Source: Pseudoduganella violaceinigra DSM 15887
GTDB taxonomy: Bacteria > Pseudomonadota > Gammaproteobacteria > Burkholderiales > Burkholderiaceae_D
Direction of reading: 5' to 3'
DNA length: 64,000 nucleotides
Assembly: GCF_000425385.1 (NCBI RefSeq)
Contig: NZ_AUDI01000004.1
Span: 248,001 to 312,000 of the forward strand
A model generated the notes under the pieces. That model was not told the origin of the DNA. It saw nothing but the letters and a program-made list of their open reading frames with translations, and did not search any database. The first letter of the stretch is position 1, and each line of letters starts with the position of its first letter. A program made the translations under genes and the position numbers. Positions 26,711 through 34,822 of this stretch are shown here, piece after piece.

Positions 26711-28080
26711 GCCGGCGACGGCGCGGCGGGGATAGTCACCACGAAGCGGCATCCCTTGCCGCCCATGCCTTCGCTCAGGCTGACCGCGCCGCGCAAGCGC
26801 GTGGCCGCTTCACGCACAATCGCAAGACCGAGGCCGGCGCCTGGCACGTCGTGCGCCTTGCCGCGGTAGAAGCGTTCAAAGACCAGTTCACGCAGGTCGG
26901 GGGCGATGCCGGGGCCATCATCGGTGACCGACAGGGTGATTTCGCCGTTGCGGTCCTTCAGTTCGACCGATACCTGCCCGTCCCGGTGTATGTAAGCCAG
27001 GGCGTTCGCGACCAGGTTATGCACGATGGACTGGAAAGCATGCACTTCGACCTCCGTCTGCAGTGTATCCGGGGCTTCCAGCGAGAGCTCGATATCGCGG
27101 GCGGCGGCCGCCGGCACCAGGGCCGCAAGCTCTTGCCGCAGCAAATGGGCGGCATCGATGCTGCCTGCCTTGCCGTCCCGGTGATTGCCGATCTGGGCGA
27201 GGTCCAGCAACTGCCCCACCAGGTGCGAGGCGCGGGCAATGGCGTGGTTCATGCGCTGCTCCGCCTCCGTACGCTGTTCCGGTGTCGTCGCCATGCTCAG
27301 TACGTGGGCTTGCGCTGAAATCACCGCCATCGGCGTGCGCAGTTCGTGCGCGGCATCCTGGACGAAGCCGTGTTCGCGCTTCAGCTTCATGCGCAGCCTG
27401 GAGATCAGGCTGTCCAGCGCGTTCGCCAGGGGCTGCAATTCGGCGTGCTTTGCCTCGTAGCCGAGCGGCGAAAGGTTGTCGTCCCCCCGTTTGGCAATCA
27501 TGTCCGACAGCTTGTGCAGTGGACGCAGGCCGCTGCGGACCGCCAGCCATACGGGCAGCAGGACGAAGGGGAAGGCAATCAGCATGTCCACCGTCAGTTC
27601 GCCGCCCATCCTCGACAGGATCCACCACGAGTCCTGCTGCGGGGCCGCCACGGTCAGAGACCAGCGTTTGTCCTGGCGCAGATAGACCCGGAAACGCTGG
27701 CCGCCGATCGTTGCGCCGCCGACCATTCCCGGCATGCCTTTCAGCTTGGCTTGGCCTCCCTCCGGGGAGATGAACAGGCGCTCGCCGTCGGCGTTCGACA
27801 GCCCGATCAGCAGCGCACCCTGCACGCGGTTGTTCCGATAGCTGTCGTTGACCAGGGTCGAGGTGGATGCGGCGATTGCCCGCGCTTCGCCGTCGCTTTC
27901 AACGGAGGAGATCGATGCGAACAGGCTATCGCCCAGCGCCTGCAGGTTGCTGTCGAAGGCTTGCTGGTCTGTGGCGGTATAGAACTGCCGTGCCATGAGC
28001 GTGATCCAGACCAGGCCAAATGCAATCAGCAGTGACAGGACGATTCTTCTGGCGAGGGTTGGGCGCAGGATGGTGTTCAT
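26707..28080 (-). CDS. Two-component sensor histidine kinase, QseC/TctE-like
   Basis: 457 residues from ATG 28080, which overlaps the response-regulator stop (ATGA). Helix 1 at 12-30 (IVLSLLIAFGLVWITLMA), a periplasmic sensor of about 130 residues, helix 2 at 162-181 (MLIAFPFVLLPVWLAVRSGL), phosphoacceptor His245 in AAHELRTPMAVIS, N box with N355/N359, G1 box DDGPGI (387-392), and G2 GAGLGLAIV. The open frame runs on upstream but only as a shadow of the regulator gene. Its target is unknown; it sits tail to tail with flhA, and QseBC systems regulate motility elsewhere. Confidence 0.9.
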   Translation of the reverse strand: MNTILRPTLARRIVLSLLIAFGLVWITLMARQFYTATDQQAFDSNLQALGDSLFASISSVESDGEARAIAASTSTLVNDSYRNNRVQGALLIGLSNADGERLFISPEGGQAKLKGMPGMVGGATIGGQRFRVYLRQDKRWSLTVAAPQQDSWWILSRMGGELTVDMLIAFPFVLLPVWLAVRSGLRPLHKLSDMIAKRGDDNLSPLGYEAKHAELQPLANALDSLISRLRMKLKREHGFVQDAAHELRTPMAVISAQAHVLSMATTPEQRTEAEQRMNHAIARASHLVGQLLDLAQIGNHRDGKAGSIDAAHLLRQELAALVPAAAARDIELSLEAPDTLQTEVEVHAFQSIVHNLVANALAYIHRDGQVSVELKDRNGEITLSVTDDGPGIAPDLRELVFERFYRGKAHDVPGAGLGLAIVREAATRLRGAVSLSEGMGGKGCRFVVTIPAAPSPA

Positions 28081-28730
28081 GGTGCGATGAGATAGCCGAT
28101 GCCGCGCACGGTGCGGATACGTTCCGCGCCGATTTTCCGCCGCAGGTTGGAAATGTGAACCTCGATGGCGCCGAAATCGAGCGCATCGCCCAGCGGTTCC
28201 AGGCGCTGGGCCAGGGTGCCTTTGGGGACCACCACACCAGGCTCGCGTGCCAGCTCCATCATCAGCTTGAATTCGCGCGGCGACAGGTCGAGCTCTGCGC
28301 CGTTCAGCCTGGCCACGAAACTGCGCGGCTCGATCTGCAGGTCGCCGATGGTCCATATTTCGCTGGCCTGGCGCGCGTAGCGGCGCTGCACGGCGCGGAT
28401 GCGCGAAATGAGTTCCGCGGTCTCGAAGGGCTTGACAACGAAATCGTCGGCCCCGCCATCGAGTCCGGCCAGGCGGTCGGCGAGGGCGGAGCGTGCGGTA
28501 ATGATGATGATGGGGACGGATATGCCGGAGCGCCGCCAGCGCCGCAGCAAGTCCAGGCCCGAACCATCGGGCAGCGACAGGTCCAGCAGCACGCAGTCGA
28601 CGTCCAGTCCAGCGGCCATGGGCGCATCCGACGCCTTGCGCAGCCATTGGCTGCTGACCCCTTCGGTTTTGAGGGCTTGCTGGAGGGCGAAGCCCAGGTC
28701 GATATCGTCTTCGATGATGAGAATGTGCAT
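28077..28730 (-). CDS. OmpR/PhoB-family response regulator
   Basis: 217 residues from ATG 28730. Receiver domain: acidic pocket E7-D8-D9, phosphoacceptor Asp50 in CVLLDLSLPDGSG, Thr78 and Lys100 (VVKPFE). C-terminal winged helix (LDLSPREFKLMMELAREPGV, VEVHISNLRRKIGAERIRTV). No clear ribosome site; a 7-bp inverted repeat occupies the 19 bp directly upstream. Translated just ahead of the overlapping kinase gene and divergent from a secreted-protein gene, which is a likely target. Confidence 0.92.
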   Translation of the reverse strand: MHILIIEDDIDLGFALQQALKTEGVSSQWLRKASDAPMAAGLDVDCVLLDLSLPDGSGLDLLRRWRRSGISVPIIIITARSALADRLAGLDGGADDFVVKPFETAELISRIRAVQRRYARQASEIWTIGDLQIEPRSFVARLNGAELDLSPREFKLMMELAREPGVVVPKGTLAQRLEPLGDALDFGAIEVHISNLRRKIGAERIRTVRGIGYLIAP

Positions 28731-28749
28731 GAGCGGAGTATATCCGCTC
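28731..28749. promoter_or_regulatory. Inverted repeat abutting the response-regulator start
   Basis: gagcgga (28731-28737) and tccgctc (28743-28749) form perfect arms around gtata. It directly precedes the regulator ATG and lies in the 84-bp divergent region to the secreted-protein gene. It may be an autoregulatory operator or an mRNA hairpin. Confidence 0.45.
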
Positions 28750-28814
28750 AAATCTTAAGCTTAGCCAAAGGTTGGCGCCAATAGAATTCGAGCATCAAAG
28801 AACAGGAGAGTTGA

Positions 28815-29624
28815 ATGCACTGGTATCGATTCGGTTTGACATGCGTCCTTGCCGCCTCCGCCCCGGCTTGGGCCGCGCCGCCGCCGACAGGCCCCGACGA
28901 ATCAATGCCCGTGGTGAAGGTTGACGGCCTTGCCGATCCGGACGATCAATCATATCGGCGCATGGTCAAGGGGATGGACGCTTTCGAGAAATACCGGCAT
29001 CTTGCGCCGAATGCCAGCTTGCGTTACCGCTTGTACCCGCGCATACAAGGCGTGAAGCTGTCGGGCATTCAGGTCGCAATACAAAGCGAGAGCGGCATGC
29101 AGCCGGTCCCACTGGAAAAAGACCTGACCTTCACCTTGCCGCGCGATGCCAAAGCGCTGGAGGATGGCGCCAGGGTAGTCGTGAACCGCAAGTCGCGCAG
29201 CTTTGCCTGGGGGCCGGAAGTGCGTACGCCGGGCTTGCCGCCAAATACGCGCCGTCTCGGCGACCTGCGGCTTGAGTGCCAGATCGACCGCGCAGCGACC
29301 CTGCTGGTGGGTTTCAAGCCGCCGGCTTACCTGGTGCTGGATGCACTGGTCGACGTTTGCACCACCTATCCGGGAGCCTGGTTGTATTACGGCGAGCGCG
29401 CCGTTTTCAATGTGACGCTGGTCGATGGCGCGCGAAGACAAGCGCTTTTTTCCAAGTTCATGTACGGAAACATGCTCTTGAAACCGTTCCACTTGTTTTA
29501 TGACTTTTATCCGGTGCTGACCGAGCGGACTTACAACATCAATATCTCGGATCAAAGCTGGTCCGACGACACGCTGGTTGAACTGGAATATATGGAAGAT
29601 GAACCGGTGAGGGCAACGCTATGA
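28815..29624 (+). CDS. Secreted protein of unknown function
   Basis: 269 residues with a signal peptide (MHWYRFGLTCVLAASAPAWA). Mature part of about 245 residues without recognised domain: mixed alpha/beta composition and two Cys (LECQIDRA and DVCTTYPG) that could form a disulfide; the only other Cys is in the leader. Ribosome site GGAGAG precedes the ATG. Divergent from the two-component system and overlapping the next lipoprotein gene by 4 bp, so these two are probably one operon under that regulator. Function not identified. Confidence 0.8.
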   Translation: MHWYRFGLTCVLAASAPAWAAPPPTGPDESMPVVKVDGLADPDDQSYRRMVKGMDAFEKYRHLAPNASLRYRLYPRIQGVKLSGIQVAIQSESGMQPVPLEKDLTFTLPRDAKALEDGARVVVNRKSRSFAWGPEVRTPGLPPNTRRLGDLRLECQIDRAATLLVGFKPPAYLVLDALVDVCTTYPGAWLYYGERAVFNVTLVDGARRQALFSKFMYGNMLLKPFHLFYDFYPVLTERTYNINISDQSWSDDTLVELEYMEDEPVRATL

Positions 29625-30067
29625 GGCGCAAGATGATGCAGCTGGTCTTTGCATGCGTTTTTGTGTTGGGCTTGAGCGGTTGTGCATCGCTTGGATTTGG
29701 GGGCGGCAAGCCGTTGACCGCCGAAGACACCCGCCGCGCTTTGACGATCGGGACCAGTACAAGAGAGGACGTCAAGGAGGTCCTTGGCAGCGCCAGCGTC
29801 AATTCCTTCGCGAGCGGCTATGAGGTCTGGAGCTACGACTACAAGGTTGGACTGCCCGCGTTTGCCGGGTTTCTGCCGGTGTTAGGAACGCTGTCGACGA
29901 TCACCGCCGCGGTCACGCATGAGCGGGAATTGGTGATCCTGTTCGACCCTGCCGGCAAAGTCCGAAAATTCCTTATGCGGGAGGGTGAATCGAAGGCCGA
30001 GGCGATGCTGGCACGCCAGGCGCCTGGCAGTCCGTCGAACAAGGGTTCCGGAGGCGCCACCCAGTGA
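29621..30067 (+). CDS. SmpA/OmlA (BamE-like) family lipoprotein
   Basis: 148 residues with a lipobox (LGLSGC, Cys at about residue 21). The body has the pattern of the SmpA/OmlA fold (LTIGTSTREDVKEVLGSASV, GYEVWSYDYKV, ERELVILFDPAGKVRKF). Such domains occur in BamE and in many accessory outer-membrane lipoproteins. A Gly/Ala-rich segment (PAFAGFLPVLGTLSTITAAV) in the middle is unusual. Coupled to the upstream secreted-protein gene; not the housekeeping bamE by context. Confidence 0.7.
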   Translation: MRRKMMQLVFACVFVLGLSGCASLGFGGGKPLTAEDTRRALTIGTSTREDVKEVLGSASVNSFASGYEVWSYDYKVGLPAFAGFLPVLGTLSTITAAVTHERELVILFDPAGKVRKFLMREGESKAEAMLARQAPGSPSNKGSGGATQ

Positions 30068-30072
30068 AAGGA

Positions 30073-30099
30073 CCAGCGCCACAAGACCGGTGGCGCTGG
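30073..30099 (+). terminator. Hairpin after the lipoprotein gene
   Basis: Perfect 10-bp arms ccagcgccac (30073-30082) and gtggcgctgg (30090-30099), 7-base loop, 6 bp after the stop codon. The following T content is modest (aattgattt), so termination may be partial. Confidence 0.65.
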
Positions 30100-30301
30100 C
30101 AATTGATTTCGCGCGCCAGGGCGAAGCCGGCGTTTTCAGCGGACCACCACGGCGAGTAACACAGCACTGCCGAGCGCTTCGGGCTTGCGCCTGCGGGCGC
30201 GCGTCATGCCAGGGCGCGTACCGCATCTACCGCGTCGAGGATCGCTTCGCCGGTGGCGGGCGGCCTCAATGGTGGATTGATGCAGTAGTCGCCCGGAAAT
30301 C

Positions 30302-30870
30302 GGGCCCGTCAAGTTCGATCTTAAAGCCAAGGATGCATCGGCCCTGATCAACGGTTGCACCGCGTCGCTGGCGGTTGCCGTGCTGGCGGCGAAGGACGCG
30401 CGCGATCTGCTGACGGACGCTTGCCTGTCCCTCGGGCTGACGCTGGAAGCCATGCATGCCGAGATGTCCGGGTCTACCCACGGATCCAGCAGGCGCGCCC
30501 GCATCCGGGGCAGATCAAGACAGCTTCCGCGGTGCGCAAACTGCTGTAAGGTTCGACCCGCACAACGCATGAAGCGCGCACCGTGCAGTTTCCGGGCGAG
30601 TTGCGGCGCACGGACATGCCCTATACCCCGTGTATCCAGGACGTGTAATCGCTGCGCTGCACGCCGCAGGTGTACGGTCCGGTCTTCGATGCGCTGGACT
30701 ACATCGACACTATCGTGAGAAACGAGATCAACTCGGCCCCCGACAACCCGCTGATCTTCGGCAAGGACGGCGGCGGCTTCGAGATCATCTTCGGCGGTAA
30801 CTTCCACGGCCAATACCTGGCGCAGGCGATGGATCTGCTGGCGATCAGCATCACCTTCCTTGGGTGGCGC
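30302..30870 (+). pseudogene. Remnant of a histidine/aromatic amino-acid ammonia-lyase
   Basis: Three fragments of the HAL/PAL family in different frames. 30302-30475 reads as the middle of the enzyme (KDASALINGCTASLAVAVLA, LSLGLTLEAMHAEMSG); 30455-30549 in another frame gives YPRIQQARPHPGQIKTASAV; 30650-30870 gives SLRCTPQVYGPVFDALDYID, EINSAPDNPLIF and FGGNFHGQYLAQAMDLLAIS. The MIO-forming Ala-Ser-Gly region and the C-terminus are missing and stops interrupt the frame. Not functional as read; the original substrate is not known. Confidence 0.8.
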
Positions 30871-30982
30871 TGACCGCAAATAGGCGGGATCGGATTGCCC
30901 TGGCCTTAGGTGCCATGTCGTTCTGTTTTCATTTTTAACGTGATAATATTGTCTAGAAATTAACTTACGGCAACGGAAGCAA

Positions 30983-32047
30983 ATGTCTTCTTTTCTCTCC
31001 GCAGTATGTTCAATAGCAATTCTATTTTCGGCATCAACTTCCCTTGACGCTGCGGTAATCGCAAATTGCGATCGCATTGCGCCTGACGTGAAAAGGGTTT
31101 CCTTGGCGTCGATGAACATCAAAACGTTGATCTACTTCGCTGATGCGGATGGAAAGCTGTTTGCCGGCAGCCTGACCGGGCAAAGCAGCAGGCGCCTGAC
31201 TGACCATGATTTTGAATTCGACATGCACATGAAGCAGTCCGCAAATGGCCGCTGGATCAGCTATGGGGGAAGGCGAAAAGGTGGACAGAGCGTGCAATAT
31301 TGGCTATTCGACCGCCAGGCCAATGCAGATCGTCTGATTTATGAACATCCGGCGCACGGGATCCTCCCTTCATTTTCGCCGGACAGCAATCACCTCGTTC
31401 TCAGGGGAGCTTATGCACCGCGCTGGGATAACGATCCGGACGCCGGTCTTTTCCTGGTCGACACAGCGACCTTGAAACGCACAGAAATCAAGCCGCCGGC
31501 AACCATTCCGGCAAAGGAACTCATGACCTTGCCCATATGGTCAAAAGATGGCTCGGAACTGCTGATTTTGGCGCGTAGCGCACTTCACAACGGATATGAG
31601 GTTCCTTTTGAGGTCTACTCGTATCGCTTGTCTTCGAAGTCTTTCGAAAGGCTGATCAGAAGAGATGAGTCCGATGGCCGGCTCCATGCGCTCGCACGAG
31701 ATGGCCGGGAGATCCCGGTTTCCGAGGATCAGGATCCTCGCTCATCCCGCAACGGACCGGATTCGGAAAGTTCGCCGGATGGAATCTGGCGCGCTTTTGT
31801 CGAAAGCAAGAACGTCAAAGAATCCGAATATGTGCTTAAGCTCGAGAACCGCAAGGGCCGATCGAAGTTGATCGCAACAATGGGCGCGACAACTTGCGCG
31901 CGGCAGCTTATCGCGGGTTGGCTGGACAATGACCACCTGCTGTTAAGGCACGGCTTTCTTGATGAGTTCCTCGTTTATGAGGCGAGCAGTGGCAAAATGG
32001 CTGAACTCCCGCAGGAGTTGAAGGCTTCGAAGATGTTCACCTGGTGA
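30983..32047 (+). CDS. Secreted TolB-like beta-propeller protein
   Basis: 354 residues, possible signal peptide (FLSAVCSIAILFSASTSLDA). Repeated blade motifs with Ser/Pro-Asp-Gly turns (QSANGRWISYGG, PSFSPDSNHLVLRG, IWSKDGSELLILAR, SSPDGIWRAFVES) resemble the WD40-like PD40 repeats of TolB. No catalytic motif seen. Base composition is visibly less GC-rich than the flagellar genes. An AT-rich stretch (gataatattg) lies about 35 bp upstream. Convergent with the 898-residue gene, 12 bp apart. Confidence 0.7.
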   Translation: MSSFLSAVCSIAILFSASTSLDAAVIANCDRIAPDVKRVSLASMNIKTLIYFADADGKLFAGSLTGQSSRRLTDHDFEFDMHMKQSANGRWISYGGRRKGGQSVQYWLFDRQANADRLIYEHPAHGILPSFSPDSNHLVLRGAYAPRWDNDPDAGLFLVDTATLKRTEIKPPATIPAKELMTLPIWSKDGSELLILARSALHNGYEVPFEVYSYRLSSKSFERLIRRDESDGRLHALARDGREIPVSEDQDPRSSRNGPDSESSPDGIWRAFVESKNVKESEYVLKLENRKGRSKLIATMGATTCARQLIAGWLDNDHLLLRHGFLDEFLVYEASSGKMAELPQELKASKMFTW

Positions 32048-32059
32048 ATTCGAACCGGC

Positions 32060-34756
32060 TCACGCGGGCTTGTTTGTTGTCGCTTTCTCGTCGCTGGTGC
32101 GCCATTGGCCATCGTCCCACCATTCCATGGCCAGAATGGTCGGAACCTCGTAGAAATCGTCACTGTCGTCGCGATAGATGCCGATACCGAGCGATTCGGC
32201 GAGTTCGGCGTCAAATTGCCTGAACGCCTGGCGCAATTGTGCGTCTGCCGATTGGGGATAGACTTCGAAGCACACAAGCCTGTCGCGTTCATCGATTGCG
32301 AGCAGTTGACGGGCGAGGACGCGTCCCGAGGCATTGCGGGCGTACACCACTTGTTTGTTGGCGTCCACCAGGCAGGCTACCGACGAATACTCGCAAATTC
32401 CACCAAGGCCCAGGCAACTGCCGACGTAGCTGCCCAGCATCAGGATCTCCAGGGGATCGGTCTCGATCGAAATTTGTAGAGTCCCCTCGCCAACGAATTT
32501 GCGCAACTGGCCGCCACCCCACGTGGCCATATCGATACGCGCATGCCTTGCGTACCAGGCTCGGTTCAGCGGGTGATCCAGGTAGGTATGCACGCCGCCC
32601 TTTGCATATCCGAGTAAAAAACGCTTCAATGCCTTGCGGTTGCCGCCATTGATACTGGCGTGCAGGCGAACAGCATGGCTTGCCGCGGTCGATTCCGACC
32701 GCAGGTTGAAGGGGCCGTCGATCAGTTGCCAAGCCATCGCGTCGAGTGCAGCGAGCTGGATGTAGGGCAGGCGGGCGAGGGTGACGCCGCAGTGGCGGGC
32801 TATCTGCTGCTCGCTCAAGTTTGCTTTTCCGTTGATTTGCTCCCGCAAACGGCGCGGCAAAGGGCTATCCAATCCATACTCGGTGCTCAGTGCAAGGATA
32901 CGTTCGCAAGCTTCCGTTGCTGCCATGTCTTCCCATTGGTTGGCAAACCACGGCGTCCGAACCGCTTGCGCGAGAAAGCGGCGACGCGTATTGTATTCAA
33001 GGCAGCCGACCAGGGACATCGACTGCATCAGCCGCTTCGGTGCGGAAATCAATGTGCTCAGGACAAAGTCCGGCATCGCTTCCGTCAGTCCAAATAAACC
33101 ATAACGAATTAGCGATGCGTCATTGTCGCGGCGGCAGGCTTGTTCGATGGCGCGCCAGGTACTGTCAGGCATTGCTGCGAGCCGCCGCCAGCCATCGGCG
33201 CCGACATTCGCGGCCAACGCCGCCAGCGTATGGTTTCCGGTTGCATCAGATTCGAACGGCGGAAGGCATAAGCGCACCTGAAGGGGCAAAAGTACTGGCC
33301 AGCTGTCGCGCAGTGTTTCGGCATTCTCCCAGCCACATGAGTAGTCGAACAGCATGCTGACGAATCGTTCTTGCCGTTCGCGAGGCAGGGCGAGCAATTG
33401 CCGCTGCAACTCCGGGAACATGGCTAGGCGGAGGCGCCATTGCGCAGAGCGGATTGCCGGATTCGGGAAGTCCCATTCACTCACCCGGAACAGCGAGAGC
33501 CAACGATCAGCGACCGTGCTTGTCATGGACTCCCAGCTGGTTTCCCGAAGAATGCGGGCGTAGCCTGGCTGCGTTGCGCAGTAATCCCAGGCGCTTCGGG
33601 CCCAATGGCGTCCGTCGTCGCCCAATGCTGCCAGCATGCGTCCGATGTCCGCGACCGGTACATCGTCGCAATTGGACGCTGTGCGCAATCCCGCCATAAG
33701 CGATTCCTGACCCCATGAGCTGGTGGGTAACTGGCAGCCGATCAGCGTGTAAACGACGCTGACGCCGCGGCTGAGGTTTTCCAGAGCGACATTGAGATAG
33801 GCTTCAAACTGCTTGTCGTCTTTGCTTATAGCGTCCAGGGTGCATAGCTGCTCGCTGTTCAAATGGGAGCTCGGCAACCGGCAGGACTGGTGCTTGAGCA
33901 AGCTTATAAGGTAGATGGGCTGGCGTTCCTGCGGAAGATTCAAGGCCAATTCTGCCCAGGCATGCGTTGCGGGCGATATGCCGCATATGCGCGCCAGGAT
34001 GGCCAACAGCGCGCCGTGTGACGGGGCTCCAAGCGCGCGCCAGAGCGCAAGCCATGTGAGACGCATTGTGCTTGGCGCAGTGCGCAGCAGCCACAGGAAA
34101 TGACGCCTGAATGCGACTGGTATGTTTGCATCCTCGATTGCGCCCCGTTGCGCCAGTAACCGTGAGACGCTCGGCGTGTGCTCCAGGGAACCGTTGCCAG
34201 GCCAGGTACTGCCGTCAGGACCCAGCACCGGAAACCGCTCAAAATCGTGGCGAGCAAAGAAGCCATCGAGCAAGCGGTCGTCCGCCAACCAGGCATGCAG
34301 GTCCGATTCGTTTTGCGAAGGCTTGGGCGGCTGGAATTTTGTGCCGCGGAATGCACGGGGATGGGCCGCCGTGGCGGCTGGCTTCGCGGGCTGCGACGTC
34401 TGTTGTGGCATGGCTGCCGGGGCGGTGTCCTGGGGCTCAGATATCGTCGCCCAGAACACTCGCCAGAATGCCGGCCAGACTGCACCCGCCTCGCGGGCGC
34501 TTCCAAGTGACTGCCAATCGGCGAGCAACGATCTGCGTTCAGGGAGAGTGGAGATATCCAGGTCTTCCAGTGGGCGACTTATGAGGACGGGGGATCCGGA
34601 ATCTTCGTCAAGCTCGCTGACCCAGGCCTTAATGCCGGTTCGGCAGCGAACCAGGCTGATTAGAATTGGGTTGGACAACGGCGAGTAATCTGTGAATTTG
34701 ATGGTGACATTCCTTGCGGTGCTATGGTAGCACGCGGTTGCTTGCCTGCCTTGCAC
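32060..34756 (-). CDS. Large protein of unknown function (898 aa)
   Basis: Not recognised. No signal peptide or membrane segment. The long middle part (about 200-700) is helical and Trp/Leu/Arg-rich and may be built of helical repeats. The last 200 residues contain a distinctive segment (TDPLEILMLGSYVGSCLGLG, CEYSSVACLVDANKQVVYAR, GRVLARQLLAIDERDRLVCF) that looks like a conserved domain with an invariant-looking Cys-Leu. The start is uncertain: ATG 34756 has no ribosome site and the first 20 residues are poorly composed. Lower GC than the flanks. Confidence 0.7.
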   Translation of the reverse strand: MQGRQATACYHSTARNVTIKFTDYSPLSNPILISLVRCRTGIKAWVSELDEDSGSPVLISRPLEDLDISTLPERRSLLADWQSLGSAREAGAVWPAFWRVFWATISEPQDTAPAAMPQQTSQPAKPAATAAHPRAFRGTKFQPPKPSQNESDLHAWLADDRLLDGFFARHDFERFPVLGPDGSTWPGNGSLEHTPSVSRLLAQRGAIEDANIPVAFRRHFLWLLRTAPSTMRLTWLALWRALGAPSHGALLAILARICGISPATHAWAELALNLPQERQPIYLISLLKHQSCRLPSSHLNSEQLCTLDAISKDDKQFEAYLNVALENLSRGVSVVYTLIGCQLPTSSWGQESLMAGLRTASNCDDVPVADIGRMLAALGDDGRHWARSAWDYCATQPGYARILRETSWESMTSTVADRWLSLFRVSEWDFPNPAIRSAQWRLRLAMFPELQRQLLALPRERQERFVSMLFDYSCGWENAETLRDSWPVLLPLQVRLCLPPFESDATGNHTLAALAANVGADGWRRLAAMPDSTWRAIEQACRRDNDASLIRYGLFGLTEAMPDFVLSTLISAPKRLMQSMSLVGCLEYNTRRRFLAQAVRTPWFANQWEDMAATEACERILALSTEYGLDSPLPRRLREQINGKANLSEQQIARHCGVTLARLPYIQLAALDAMAWQLIDGPFNLRSESTAASHAVRLHASINGGNRKALKRFLLGYAKGGVHTYLDHPLNRAWYARHARIDMATWGGGQLRKFVGEGTLQISIETDPLEILMLGSYVGSCLGLGGICEYSSVACLVDANKQVVYARNASGRVLARQLLAIDERDRLVCFEVYPQSADAQLRQAFRQFDAELAESLGIGIYRDDSDDFYEVPTILAMEWWDDGQWRTSDEKATTNKPA

Positions 34757-34822
34757 GCAGACTGTATATCGCGTCTAATAACGGGTTTTTGATTTACTAA
34801 CCTATTTGGGAATGGAATAGCG

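Noticed and set aside
24506..26752. 748-codon open frame opposite flhA
   Set aside because: Gln/His/Arg-rich shadow; flhA on the other strand is unambiguous.
30136..31122. 328-codon open frame on the minus strand over the ammonia-lyase remnant
   Set aside because: No family resemblance; the plus strand has clear HAL segments and the propeller gene start.
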